DNA of 10,833 bases. It comes from CAZPHU01 sp964419255 (GTDB lineage Bacteria > Fibrobacterota > Chitinivibrionia > Chitinivibrionales > CAYFVL01). Position numbers and translations under genes: made by a program. Below, in pieces: positions 1 through 7,477 of the stretch; the first letter of the stretch is position 1; every line of letters starts with the position of its first letter. The stretch lies in assembly GCA_964419255.1 (NCBI GenBank), contig CAYQOU010000094.1, positions 1 through 10,833 on the forward strand, given 5' to 3'. Under the pieces are notes generated by a model. It was not told the DNA's origin, made no database searches, and saw only the letters and a list, made by a program, of their open reading frames with translations.

Positions 1-1048
1 CAATGGTTCCGGAGGATATCTCTTTTCTCAGTTTCTTAAGCGGACCATCGAATGATATATCATAGACAGCTTTTTGGTTTTCCAGATAACGAAGTTTCAC
101 CGATTGTACCGAGGGAATTTTTTTTATGTCCGACTCAATCTCGTCTGCCCGGGCGTAGTCAATGCCATGCATTACCAGATCGATATGCCTGGCGGTGTAA
201 TCATCACTTTCGCAAAACGAATCCAATTCCGCCCCGATTTCTTTTCCCATTGCCGCTGCGGCAGATTTTATGGCATTATGCAAAGCCGAGTACTCAGTTA
301 TGGCGTTTCTTCGCAAGGTCAGTGTATTGGTGCCGATAATTGCGGCGTTGTCCGTGCGAATAATCTCAACATTCATCTGTACCGGAACGGTCATCTGCTT
401 TTTTCCATAGACATTGACCGGTGCGGCCTGACCCGCTTTGACGATGCCTCTGATAATCAGATCGGCTCCGCTTTTAATGCCGAAGTGGGCCACATCATCA
501 GTGCGGATTTCATTCGAAGAACCACTACTGGAGAGATAGGGAAAGGTCGGGTTTGTATCTATTATTGTATATCCCTGTTTTCGCAAAATCTTTTTTACCT
601 TAAGAGCGGCCGTGGCCTCCGACAACCTTTCGTTTTGATGATATTCATCAATCAGAATGACGATTCCCGGTTTACTTACCGGGTGAACCTCTATGCCGTG
701 CTCTTGTAGCGTCTTCTTTACTTTTAGATTGTCGATATGGGCTGTCACTTCAACCTGAAAACAGCCGAACTCTTTGTTCATCGAGACAATGTTTGTGTCT
801 GAAATATAACGGAATACCCGAGAAATGATCTCGCGGTGTATCAGTTGTACATTGTTTTTATAAGAGAGGGGGGGTACGATCGTTTTTATTTTTCTTTTCA
901 TTCCCAGTTTCAGGGCATTGGTTAACGCGGCGTCTTTGGTAAAACCGGTACCGGATGAATGCATCACATCGGATAGACATGTGAAGGTGAAAACAAAATG
1001 CAAGAAAAATAACGTTCGAAACAGGTATGGGGAGAATACTGTTCTCAT
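1..1048 (-). CDS. FlgT/CsgG-like exported protein, partial (3' end outside window)
   Basis: The minus strand is open without a stop from an ATG at 1048 to the window edge, giving 349 residues. The N-terminus is a signal peptide with a hydrophobic stretch at about residues 9-23, followed by Cys24, a poor lipobox. About residues 30-120 resemble the FlgT N-terminal/LPP20 type: an alpha helix rich in Ala and Lys (KDAALTNALKLGMKRKIK), then a strand pattern with FQVEVTAHID. About 125-240 resemble a CsgG-like middle domain, with GIVILIDEY, GYTIID and GADLIIRGIV. The rest continues as alternating helix and strand segments. The start lies 6 bp beyond the TGA of the regulator gene, so the two are probably translationally coupled. 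No strong Shine-Dalgarno is seen. Family placement rests on pattern recognition; a periplasmic or outer-membrane-associated role is inferred. Confidence 0.7.
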   Translation of the reverse strand, partial: MRTVFSPYLFRTLFFLHFVFTFTCLSDVMHSSGTGFTKDAALTNALKLGMKRKIKTIVPPLSYKNNVQLIHREIISRVFRYISDTNIVSMNKEFGCFQVEVTAHIDNLKVKKTLQEHGIEVHPVSKPGIVILIDEYHQNERLSEATAALKVKKILRKQGYTIIDTNPTFPYLSSSGSSNEIRTDDVAHFGIKSGADLIIRGIVKAGQAAPVNVYGKKQMTVPVQMNVEIIRTDNAAIIGTNTLTLRRNAITEYSALHNAIKSAAAAMGKEIGAELDSFCESDDYTARHIDLVMHGIDYARADEIESDIKKIPSVQSVKLRYLENQKAVYDISFDGPLKKLRKEISSGTI

Positions 1049-1054
1049 GATTTA

Positions 1055-1903
1055 TCAGCAATCACTTTTATGTGATTTCGCGAAAAGTTGTACATTCAAC
1101 TGGTAGACCTGGTCTGCCGGATGTTCATCCTTGTTCACAAGAGAACAGACTTCCGATTTGAATCTCTTGAGCAGTAATTGAAGACGTTTTAAACCCTGTT
1201 GCGAGATACTTATGGTATTGGTATAGATGTCCTGCGGATCGGCATCTTCGCGAAATACCGCTTTTTCAGCCAGCTCGATACATTGCAGCTGGTACTGCCT
1301 GATCAGCTCATCCTTGACGTAATCAGCGGTGGCCAGCGCCTTTTGTGTTGGTTTAAAGAAACCATCCTCATTCTTTTTTATTAAACTGAGCTTTTCAAGA
1401 AGTGCTATCGACTCTTTGGCCTGCTTGACCGTTATGGGTGGAATCAGTTTCTTTGCAAGGTCCGGATAGTTATCACTGAAATCGTAGGTGTCCAAAAGCG
1501 TCCTGATTGCGATGTGGTACCACCTGCGATAAAACTCATATGCGCTCAGGTCTACAATTGCTTTCGGCGTCTTATTTAATGAGATAAGTTGACGAAAATA
1601 CAACTCACGATCATGCAGGGTATCAGCCTGATTGAATTTGACCAGAACTCTGAAAAATTCGGCCTCCTCAGAATCGAGCTCGAGAATGGGAATAAACCGC
1701 TCAACGAACTGCGGCGTGACTTTCTTGCCTTTAAGCACGTCATTGAAATAGCTTCTGCTGTTGAGCAGTCCCATCCTCATGCAGATAGAACTCTTATTGT
1801 ACCCCTTGTCGATCGCGTACCGCGCCTTCTGGAAATCGTGCAGGAATTGCCTGAAATCATTATATCCGAATATACTCGGTAAGTTTTTCTTTTCCATTTC
1901 CAT
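1055..1903 (-). CDS. TIGR02147 family protein (DUF4423-type regulator)
   Basis: This 282-residue protein is close to the usual length of the TIGR02147 family, which is expanded as paralogues in Fibrobacterota. The N-terminal quarter looks like a helix-turn-helix: SSICMRMGLLNSRSYFNDVL, then a lysine-rich turn (about residues 36-60). The family-like block LELDSEEAEFFRVLVKFNQA follows at about 74-93. The central YEFYRRWYHIAIRTLL and the winged-helix-like region around residues 155-200 (IALLEKLSLIKKNEDGFFKPT) also fit. The C-terminal block ISQQGLKRLQLLLKRFKSEV is typical. ATG at 1903 or the in-frame ATG at 1897 could start it; neither has a strong Shine-Dalgarno. It precedes the FlgT-like gene by 6 bp. 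A regulatory role is inferred from the HTH and family; the targets are unknown, though the flanking envelope genes are natural candidates. Confidence 0.85.
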   Translation of the reverse strand: MEMEKKNLPSIFGYNDFRQFLHDFQKARYAIDKGYNKSSICMRMGLLNSRSYFNDVLKGKKVTPQFVERFIPILELDSEEAEFFRVLVKFNQADTLHDRELYFRQLISLNKTPKAIVDLSAYEFYRRWYHIAIRTLLDTYDFSDNYPDLAKKLIPPITVKQAKESIALLEKLSLIKKNEDGFFKPTQKALATADYVKDELIRQYQLQCIELAEKAVFREDADPQDIYTNTISISQQGLKRLQLLLKRFKSEVCSLVNKDEHPADQVYQLNVQLFAKSHKSDC

Positions 1904-2000
1904 AAGAATACTATTCGCGGGGCATCGTCACAATGATGACATGTACATAACGTTGAGAACGTTTTCAGAAGTTTTGAAATAATATCTGTAAGCCAACTGG
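1904..2000. promoter_or_regulatory. Gap upstream of the TIGR02147 gene with an AACGTT inverted repeat
   Basis: The 97 bp between the sorting-domain gene and the regulator contain AACGTTGAGAACGTT at 1949-1963. It consists of two copies of a self-complementary hexamer separated by 3 nt, so it is both a direct and an inverted repeat, about 45 bp upstream of the regulator start. Such a site could bind a dimer, for example the regulator itself. No convincing -35/-10 pair was found here, nor any hairpin with a T-tract after the upstream gene. Read-through from the upstream genes is therefore possible. Confidence 0.35.
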
Positions 2001-3254
2001 TTACCGGATCCGAAAAATCTTTTTAGTGGAGGCATAACCGTTTTCCATCCGCACATGTACTATAACAGGGCCGTTATAGTTTGCCGATGCGCAATTTGAC
2101 AATTTTAATACTATTCGATCCTTATTTCCGGAGATCTTGTTGCTGAGCAACAATGCCCCATCGAGTGCAAAAAGGTCCACCGATTTTATTCTTTCGGGTG
2201 AAGAAATAATCAGCGCCGGATGAGCTGAACGCGTCAGGTATGCATCAACGCATTGCGGTCTGCTGCCGGCTATCATCTCATATTTTCGGGCAGTGACTGC
2301 ATGTGAGGTATACGTGTCTATTTCCCGTGATACCGGAATCCATGACTCCGCTGAACGTATTTCGGTAGTGGCTGTTTGAATCATCAACTGATCGTCAAAT
2401 GAATATGAGTATATTATCCTGGTTGTATCTTTGTATGTCATATCAACGAACGAATCGATATTTTGGCTAAGTTCCATTGCCGGTAAACCATCCTCTTCAC
2501 GATAGGAGTAGAGGATCCTTTCAGTTATTAATCCCGGTATGAGGCATTTACCCTGCATCTTCTTTTTTCCATCCCGGGAAAAGAAATATTGATGTTCATT
2601 CTCAAAGCTGATTGATGCTGAGTCAGGGTGAGGCGTGTATATGTTGTTTTCGAATATCGAATACATCGTATCGTTGGCATATCGCACTTCTTCAGTGGTT
2701 ATTCTCCATGTGTAGTTTTGTTCAATATCATAGCCGACCGTGGTGATTGAATCCAGCTCTAATAATTGGGAATAGACATAATCCTCTTTGGAATAAAGAA
2801 CCAGTGAATCTTTGCTGTTGGTTGTGAATGAAACCATGTCGACAAGCTTGTTTATGGTATTATCGTATGAATAATATTCCTTATATATTACGGAACTGAC
2901 AGTATCTGCATATATTGGACTGACTTGATACGATATGGGCTTACCGGAATCATAGAAAAACATGCAATACATGCTGTCTGTCCAGGCATTCAATGTGGCG
3001 TCCCAGGTTATAACCGCATAATGTTGCAGTTTCCCTTCATTATCATACTCATACAATACTTTTTGGGAGCTTTGCCATTCATCGAGATATATCTGGGATT
3101 CGCCGGAAAGAAGGGTATATGAATTTTGGTTAACACTGATTCGGTGATCCGGCACAATTTTCCTTTCGACAGGAGGGTAAATCCTTTCTGCACGAATATT
3201 GATAGTGAAAACCAACAAAAGTAAAATGCAACGTTTGATGCTGAATCGTGTCAT
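2001..3254 (-). CDS. Exported protein with C-terminal type IX sorting-like domain
   Basis: The start is taken at ATG 3254, which has AAAGGA at good spacing; an in-frame ATG at 3299 lacks this and would put 15 residues before the signal peptide. The product is 417 residues. It begins with MTRFSIKRCILLLLVFTINI, a classic signal peptide, with probable cleavage after the Ala that follows. The middle is rich in Tyr, Asp, Ser and Thr, with repeated Y-x-YD or Y-S-YD units (YEYDNEGK, YYSYDN, IYSYSFDD), as in secreted proteins of Bacteroidota and Fibrobacterota. The last about 70 residues are strand-rich, with SVDLFALDGALL and a final basic KKIFRIR, resembling a type IX (Por) secretion sorting domain. 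It probably ends up at the cell surface or outside. It lies 87 bp after the lipoprotein gene. The substrate or partner is not recognisable. Confidence 0.7.
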   Translation of the reverse strand: MTRFSIKRCILLLLVFTINIRAERIYPPVERKIVPDHRISVNQNSYTLLSGESQIYLDEWQSSQKVLYEYDNEGKLQHYAVITWDATLNAWTDSMYCMFFYDSGKPISYQVSPIYADTVSSVIYKEYYSYDNTINKLVDMVSFTTNSKDSLVLYSKEDYVYSQLLELDSITTVGYDIEQNYTWRITTEEVRYANDTMYSIFENNIYTPHPDSASISFENEHQYFFSRDGKKKMQGKCLIPGLITERILYSYREEDGLPAMELSQNIDSFVDMTYKDTTRIIYSYSFDDQLMIQTATTEIRSAESWIPVSREIDTYTSHAVTARKYEMIAGSRPQCVDAYLTRSAHPALIISSPERIKSVDLFALDGALLLSNKISGNKDRIVLKLSNCASANYNGPVIVHVRMENGYASTKKIFRIR

Positions 3255-3341
3255 GGTGTTTTCCTTTACATAATACGTTGAATGGCAGGCTATTTCCATT
3301 TCACAGTCGCATGGCGGCTAATCCGAATGATGTCGATATGC

Positions 3342-4247
3342 TCATTGTACAGGCACCGGGTAAATAACGGTCTGACATACATATCCGGCCGAATCGATGA
3401 AAAAATCCACTCCCCGGCTGACATAACAATATGCGACCTGATCGAGGCTTTCCAATTGGAATTGTGTTTCCGGCGCCCCATACACCTCCTCGAGCGCATC
3501 TTTTGTATCTCGTTTGGTGATAACCGAGTCGCAGACAGTTCTAGAACCGAAAGAGATTCTACTGACGGTCGTGTCATTTGAATACCAGATACCATAAAGA
3601 TGATCATCATATATTAAAGTAATGAATACGTACCCGTCGCCCTGTTTAACGGAAACAGAGTCATAATCCAGTGATAGAATGTCTTCTTTTGTTTTGTCAA
3701 TGTTTATTTCGTCGGAACCATATCCTGATGTAACCGGTAACAGCTCTATTGGAGGAAGGATAGTAATACTTTCCAATCCGGTGGAATCATCCACATAGAA
3801 TATCAGCCCTTCAATATCATAGTGTAAGGCATTCAAAGATTGGTAAACAGGTGTAATGAAAGCAGGGCCGTAGACCGCTTCAATATCAACCCTGTTTTTC
3901 CCCGGTGTGATATTTTGGGCACATCGTATACGTTGCGATTCGATTTGAATAGATTTGGCTGCTTTAACATCGGAGTACTCAATCGTATAATTGTCGCCAC
4001 AGCTGTCTTCGTAGGTATAGTATAATTTGTCGTGCAGCGTATCAATCGACTGTACAGGCATCCTGCTTTCGATTTCATCTTTCGACATTCCAATTGTTAT
4101 ATCAGCCGTTCCGATCCCATCGATAACGCTCACGGGATAAACACAGGGATTATCCGATGAGAGCGTCGGTGTGAGTGGATCTTCACGTGTACAAAACAGT
4201 ATGAAAACACACAAAACAATAGCCGCTTTTTTTATCGTTTGTATCAT
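3342..4247 (-). CDS. Probable lipoprotein with repeated BamE/SmpA-like segments
   Basis: This 301-residue protein has a lysine-containing n-region and a hydrophobic core ending in ILFC at Cys19. That lipobox is irregular (Phe at -1) but plausible for lipid attachment. Three segments share the pattern 'threshold, helix, GxP, Tyr, hydrophobic strand' seen in BamE/SmpA-like modules. They are residues 45-80 (IGMSKDEIESRMP), 113-165 (ITPGKNRVDIEAVYGPA, then GLIFYVDDS) and 244-296 (TKRDTKDALEEVYGAPE, then GVDFFIDSAGYV). The last two are the clearest copies. The gene begins 13 bp after the stop of the CsgG-like barrel gene, so the two are very likely co-transcribed. A cell-envelope scaffold or assembly role is only an inference. 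A weak GAAAG lies upstream of the start. Confidence 0.6.
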   Translation of the reverse strand: MIQTIKKAAIVLCVFILFCTREDPLTPTLSSDNPCVYPVSVIDGIGTADITIGMSKDEIESRMPVQSIDTLHDKLYYTYEDSCGDNYTIEYSDVKAAKSIQIESQRIRCAQNITPGKNRVDIEAVYGPAFITPVYQSLNALHYDIEGLIFYVDDSTGLESITILPPIELLPVTSGYGSDEINIDKTKEDILSLDYDSVSVKQGDGYVFITLIYDDHLYGIWYSNDTTVSRISFGSRTVCDSVITKRDTKDALEEVYGAPETQFQLESLDQVAYCYVSRGVDFFIDSAGYVCQTVIYPVPVQ

Positions 4248-4260
4248 TCCGTGCTTTCTG

Positions 4261-5667
4261 TTAAAAATAGTATGAAATTCCTATCCGTAGTTCCACTGCG
4301 GAAAACTCAAATATACTTTTTCTGTAAGGAATATTTGAGTGTTCATTGTCCGTGCTTATTTTCTCGTCAGGATTTCCTATTTTTATAAACTCGCCCGTAC
4401 CAAGAAAATCTCCCTGAACCGCCGCCGACCGGTAAGACCAGGTTGAGTCCGATACCTCCCCATTGGGATGTAGAGGAGAAAACATTATAGACTTTTGCCT
4501 CACCGCTGTCTCTCCCTGAAGCTCGGGAGCCAGTATACATCGGGTGTTGAGTGAAATATCAAAACTCCAGTTCGTTTTGAGATGAAGAGAACTGCTCACT
4601 CCTATATCACCACCCGTAATAAAGCCATCAACAAGTGTTTCACTGTTTGTATAACGGTAAAGGGTAGTCTGGCCGGTATACTGGTTTTCGTTTATTTCTT
4701 TTGCGGTAACAATCGTCGTGTCGTTTGAAGAGAAGCATTTTTTGCCATAACCTGCCAGTGGCATTGTGGTGAAAGAAAATTGGAAACGTGAACTCTTGAA
4801 TAGAACCATTTCCAGTCCGAGAGATACATCTGCCATCATGTGATATATGCCCATGTGTGAAATAGTGTTGAGATGCTTATCTTCAAGGGTTTCATCCCAT
4901 GATATAAATTCCCGGCATTCGCTGCTCTGGTTGAAGGAAAGCAAGGATCTTAACCAGACTTTTTCGTGTAATTTCATCGAAAAACCGCATCCCAAACCGT
5001 AATTGAATTCCTTTTCGGGAAGTCCCCATGCGCGAATCGTTGTGTCCGTATCATAAAACTTTTGCCGCGGAATATTGGGATCCTCCGTAAGTATTAGTAT
5101 GGGTAAGCTTCCCTGGATGTGGAGCATGGTCTTGAATTTTTGCGCACGTTTTTCTGAGATCTTTTCCTGTTCTGATAAGAACATCGTATGATCTTTGGTG
5201 GGCTTGCCCGCAATTGCGAAGGCGATGTTTCGCAGCATCCGCTCTATTGTGGCATATTTCTCACCGGTTCGTGTCTCCATTGCCTGCGCCACTATTTCCC
5301 CGGTTTCCACGCTGATCAGCTTGCAGGATGCACTATAGCATCTCCTTCCATTCTTTATTATAATGAGCGACACAATCGATTGAGCACCGACCAGTTTTCC
5401 CAGCCGAACCATGCAGGAGGTCTGATCGCATGATTCGCTCATCTGAAATTCCTGCTCGGTGAGTATCTCCTTCATGAAGCGTCTGGTCATAACAGTAAAT
5501 GAATCACTATCACGAAGGTATTGTCTGAATGTATCGGCCAGGTATAATCGGGAATCATCATCTAAAAAGGTTGAAACAATCGGTAAAACGGAAACCGCCA
5601 TCTCAGCCGATGAAACAAAGGTGCATAAAGTCGTGACTAGAATTGCTGTCAGGAATTTTGATATCAT
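4261..5667 (-). CDS. CsgG/HfaB-like protein with C-terminal outer-membrane beta-barrel
   Basis: This 468-residue protein opens with a signal peptide of about 21 residues (MISKFLTAILVTTLCTFVSS, then Ala). Residues 22-160 follow the CsgG-like pattern: an early strand VSVLPIV, FTVMTRRFMKEILTEQEFQ, a Cys pair (SCDQTSC), LGKLVGAQSIVSL and ISVETGEIVAQA. From about 175 to the end it is strand-rich with alternating polar and hydrophobic residues, and it finishes ELRIGISYYF. The terminal Phe after alternating aromatics is the usual outer-membrane barrel signature. The architecture (CsgG-like periplasmic domain plus barrel) suggests an outer-membrane protein that senses or helps secretion. It is the first gene of the leftward run, so its upstream region (5668-5816) is the likely promoter area. 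Only a weak Shine-Dalgarno (GAG) is seen. Function in detail is unknown. Confidence 0.75.
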   Translation of the reverse strand: MISKFLTAILVTTLCTFVSSAEMAVSVLPIVSTFLDDDSRLYLADTFRQYLRDSDSFTVMTRRFMKEILTEQEFQMSESCDQTSCMVRLGKLVGAQSIVSLIIIKNGRRCYSASCKLISVETGEIVAQAMETRTGEKYATIERMLRNIAFAIAGKPTKDHTMFLSEQEKISEKRAQKFKTMLHIQGSLPILILTEDPNIPRQKFYDTDTTIRAWGLPEKEFNYGLGCGFSMKLHEKVWLRSLLSFNQSSECREFISWDETLEDKHLNTISHMGIYHMMADVSLGLEMVLFKSSRFQFSFTTMPLAGYGKKCFSSNDTTIVTAKEINENQYTGQTTLYRYTNSETLVDGFITGGDIGVSSSLHLKTNWSFDISLNTRCILAPELQGETAVRQKSIMFSPLHPNGEVSDSTWSYRSAAVQGDFLGTGEFIKIGNPDEKISTDNEHSNIPYRKSIFEFSAVELRIGISYYF

Positions 5668-5816
5668 GGGAGCTCAGTTTGTTCTGTCTTAGGTATCAGC
5701 AATTATCACTTATCGCGAAAAGGACAAAATAATTAATCTTACCAAAAGGTGACAAAAAAAGTGTCTTCTCACAAAAATTTAACATAGCGAAATAGCGAAT
5801 CAGTCGATCAGGATAA
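5668..5816. promoter_or_regulatory. Intergenic region upstream of the envelope operon
   Basis: AT-rich leader of the leftward genes. It carries two imperfect copies of a motif: AAAAGGACAAAA at 5718-5729 and AAAAGGTGACAAAA at 5744-5757. It also carries two adjacent ATAGCGA words at 5784-5790 and 5792-5798. On the minus strand a possible weak promoter is TTGTCC, 16 nt, TAATTG, but the -10 is poor. A block at 5694-5721 resembles 1053-1086 in front of the FlgT-like gene. No RNA gene or terminator was recognised. Confidence 0.4.
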
Positions 5817-6392
5817 GATTTCCCGCCTTTAAAGAAACATCTTTCCTCACCGATTGACGGCACTGAAACTGAGGCTGCTTACAATCCGAACAGAGGTGAT
5901 GTTCGCGCCCTTATCGATCGCGAAATGAGCTGCCAATCTCTTTTCCCGAGATCTTGGGCTAATCACTACCAGACAATCGCCATTTGGTTTATGGTTTATC
6001 AGGTTATAGGGGGTATTTCTATGGGCGGCTATATTGCCTTACGAACCGCCTTTAAACATCCTGACATTTACGGCAAGGCGGGAGGACACAGTCCTGCACT
6101 TTATACTAAATGGCCTAATGAGGATATGGAAGGCTGGCTTTATCCGGATGAGAAACTAAGACAGGAAGGTGATCCCTTTATTCTGGCAAAGAGCAAAGAT
6201 TTGAGTGATTTGAAAGTATACATTGATTGTGGAGATAAAGACAGCCCCATGCTGCCAGGTTGCGAAAAGTTGCACTCCATTCTGAGGGACAACAAAGTCA
6301 ATGTAAAGTATTTCTTATCCCCGGGTGCCCATACCAATGAATACTGGTATAAAAACCTTGCGAGTTATTTCTCTTTTTACGCGGGAAATTAA
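5817..6392 (+). pseudogene. Alpha/beta-hydrolase (esterase family) remnant, 5' end lost
   Basis: The 155-residue frame from ATG 5925 has the esterase nucleophile elbow GISMGGYIAL (Ser of GxSxG), then YGKAGGHSPALY. The acid site is Asp in CGDKDSP, and the C-terminal GAHTNEYWYKNLASYF supplies the His. The complete serine-hydrolase triad is therefore present, as in the putative esterase (PF00756-like) fold. The N-terminal core is missing: only about 36 in-frame codons precede the ATG back to a TAA at 5814, and they include a hydrolase-like NRGDVRALIDRE. Between that and GISMGG, about 29 codons read as unconvincing sequence, while another frame gives ELPISFPEIL and later PDNRHLVYG, suggesting indels. 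ATG 5925 has no Shine-Dalgarno. It is probably non-functional. Sequencing error or a genuinely shortened enzyme remain possible. Confidence 0.65.
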
Positions 6393-6401
6393 GTTTCCCG
6401 C
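6381..6401. repeat. Perfect 8-bp hairpin over the hydrolase stop codon
   Basis: GCGGGAAA at 6381-6388 pairs exactly with TTTCCCGC at 6394-6401 across a 5-nt loop (TTAAG), and the TAA stop lies at 6390-6392. No T-tract follows on either strand, so it is not a standard rho-independent terminator. It lies about 20 bp before the truncated IS66 end and may be a transcript-end structure of the old hydrolase gene. Confidence 0.5.
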
Positions 6402-6416
6402 TCCCCGGAATCCTTT

Positions 6417-7010
6417 CTAATGAATCAAGGTAAAATGCCCCGCCATCTCATCTTTTCTGATGTAAAACGGGTCTGCTTGTTCCCAATTTTTCTTGAAATG
6501 ATCTATCGCTTTTCCTATAGTCGATTGAGGTAGATACGAGAACCCTGGATTATCCAACAATGCTTTTATTTTAGTCATTATTTGACTGCTATACTTTTTA
6601 CACAATTCGCCACGTTTTTTTGAATCAGCACCGATCTTGGTGGCGAATCGTTCAATCCTATAGAGTTGCCCGATTTTTATCAGCATTCTGTTGACGTATT
6701 TTTCTTTAGAACCTGCTTTTCGAGCATCAACAAACTTTCGCCTGATATGCACCATACAGCGCATATCAACGAGCCTGAGTTGCTTGATTGTTTTGTGATA
6801 AGATGGACAATCATCAACCATCAAATAGTCACCGGGGCAGCTACCTTCCAGCAGTCTCATTGCGGCTTTACCGCTTCTATGTTTATCAAACAGGAATACG
6901 GCGGTACGGCCATTGCCGGAAAGACCAACCCACATCCAGCCATCGCCATATCGTTTGCCGTACCTCACTTGCAAAGGGGTTTCATCCGAGCCGATATTTT
7001 CGCCTTTCAT
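6417..7010 (-). mobile_element. tnpC: IS66-family transposase fragment (internal piece)
   Basis: Only the central catalytic part of IS66 TnpC remains. The upstream TnpA and TnpB genes, the leucine-zipper and zinc-finger N-terminus, the C-terminal end and the terminal inverted repeats are not visible. The left boundary is set by loss of homology after GHFTL at the stop codon. The right boundary, near 7010, is set by where IS66-like sequence begins (KGENIGSDETPL), so it is approximate. Confidence 0.7.
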
Positions 7011-7358
7011 TTTGACACCGCCACCCATGTTGAAAAATTCCATCTTCAGGGGAGCGGCGCTTGTCCAGACTGCGACGGCATCATAGAAAGGGTCCTCCAG
7101 GAGAATTCTTTCCGGCTCTTTGTAGGTTACAATATTTAAAAGAGTACCATTTTCGACTCTGTAATCAATATCACTATCTTCCCAGATAAAATCATCTTCC
7201 CCCGGGATGCTTACATTCAGTTCCATGCGGGTAATGGTAATCGGCCCCTCACAGGTGAATGACTCCTTTCCATATACGGCATAGAAGTGTGAATTGTAGG
7301 CAACACTGGTGAATCCGTACTCCAGTTGGGCGGTCTTATCGGTTGGATTTGAGTTCAT
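6417..7358 (-). CDS. Chimeric ORF: unrelated N-terminus fused to truncated IS66 transposase
   Basis: The start is ATG 7358, with GGAAGTGA just upstream; a TTG at 7370 in the same frame is less likely. The product is 313 residues. From about residue 118 onward it is IS66 TnpC: GENIGSDETPLQV (first catalytic Asp, about 125), YLMVDDCPSYHKT (second catalytic Asp, about 182), CMVHIRRKFVDA, then LYRIE and SSQIMTKIKALL. It stops at GHFTLIH, just where the family's NN-E segment with the catalytic Glu and RPxxxxRKN should follow. The active site is therefore incomplete. Residues 1-117 are strand-rich and acidic (SIPGEDDFIWEDSDIDYRVE) and match no part of IS66 that I know. The element is dead; whether the fused protein is made is unknown. 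Confidence 0.75.
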   Translation of the reverse strand: MNSNPTDKTAQLEYGFTSVAYNSHFYAVYGKESFTCEGPITITRMELNVSIPGEDDFIWEDSDIDYRVENGTLLNIVTYKEPERILLEDPFYDAVAVWTSAAPLKMEFFNMGGGVKMKGENIGSDETPLQVRYGKRYGDGWMWVGLSGNGRTAVFLFDKHRSGKAAMRLLEGSCPGDYLMVDDCPSYHKTIKQLRLVDMRCMVHIRRKFVDARKAGSKEKYVNRMLIKIGQLYRIERFATKIGADSKKRGELCKKYSSQIMTKIKALLDNPGFSYLPQSTIGKAIDHFKKNWEQADPFYIRKDEMAGHFTLIH

Positions 7359-7418
7359 GATCACTTCCAACTCATATTATCAAAAATGCATATGTTTTTC
7401 TTCTGCACCCTATCTGGT

Positions 7419-7477
7419 ATAATCTATCTCAATCTCTCTCTTCTGCTCTTCTCTCTCGACTCTCTTCACTTCTCTCT
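7419..7477. repeat. GA/CT-rich direct repeat, copy A (3' side of four-helix-bundle gene)
   Basis: Starts ATAATCTATCTC (7419-7430), continues as CT-rich sequence and ends with an ACTCTCTTCACTTCTCTCT-type block (7459-7477). Both ends match copy B at 7806-7874 in the same orientation. The end of this copy encodes the last residues of the four-helix-bundle protein (REK and stop). Confidence 0.7.

Noticed and set aside
74..709. Long plus-strand reading frame of 211 codons
   Set aside because: It lies antisense to the partial FlgT-like gene, which is open over its full length, has a signal peptide and matches domain patterns. The plus frame has no recognisable motif.
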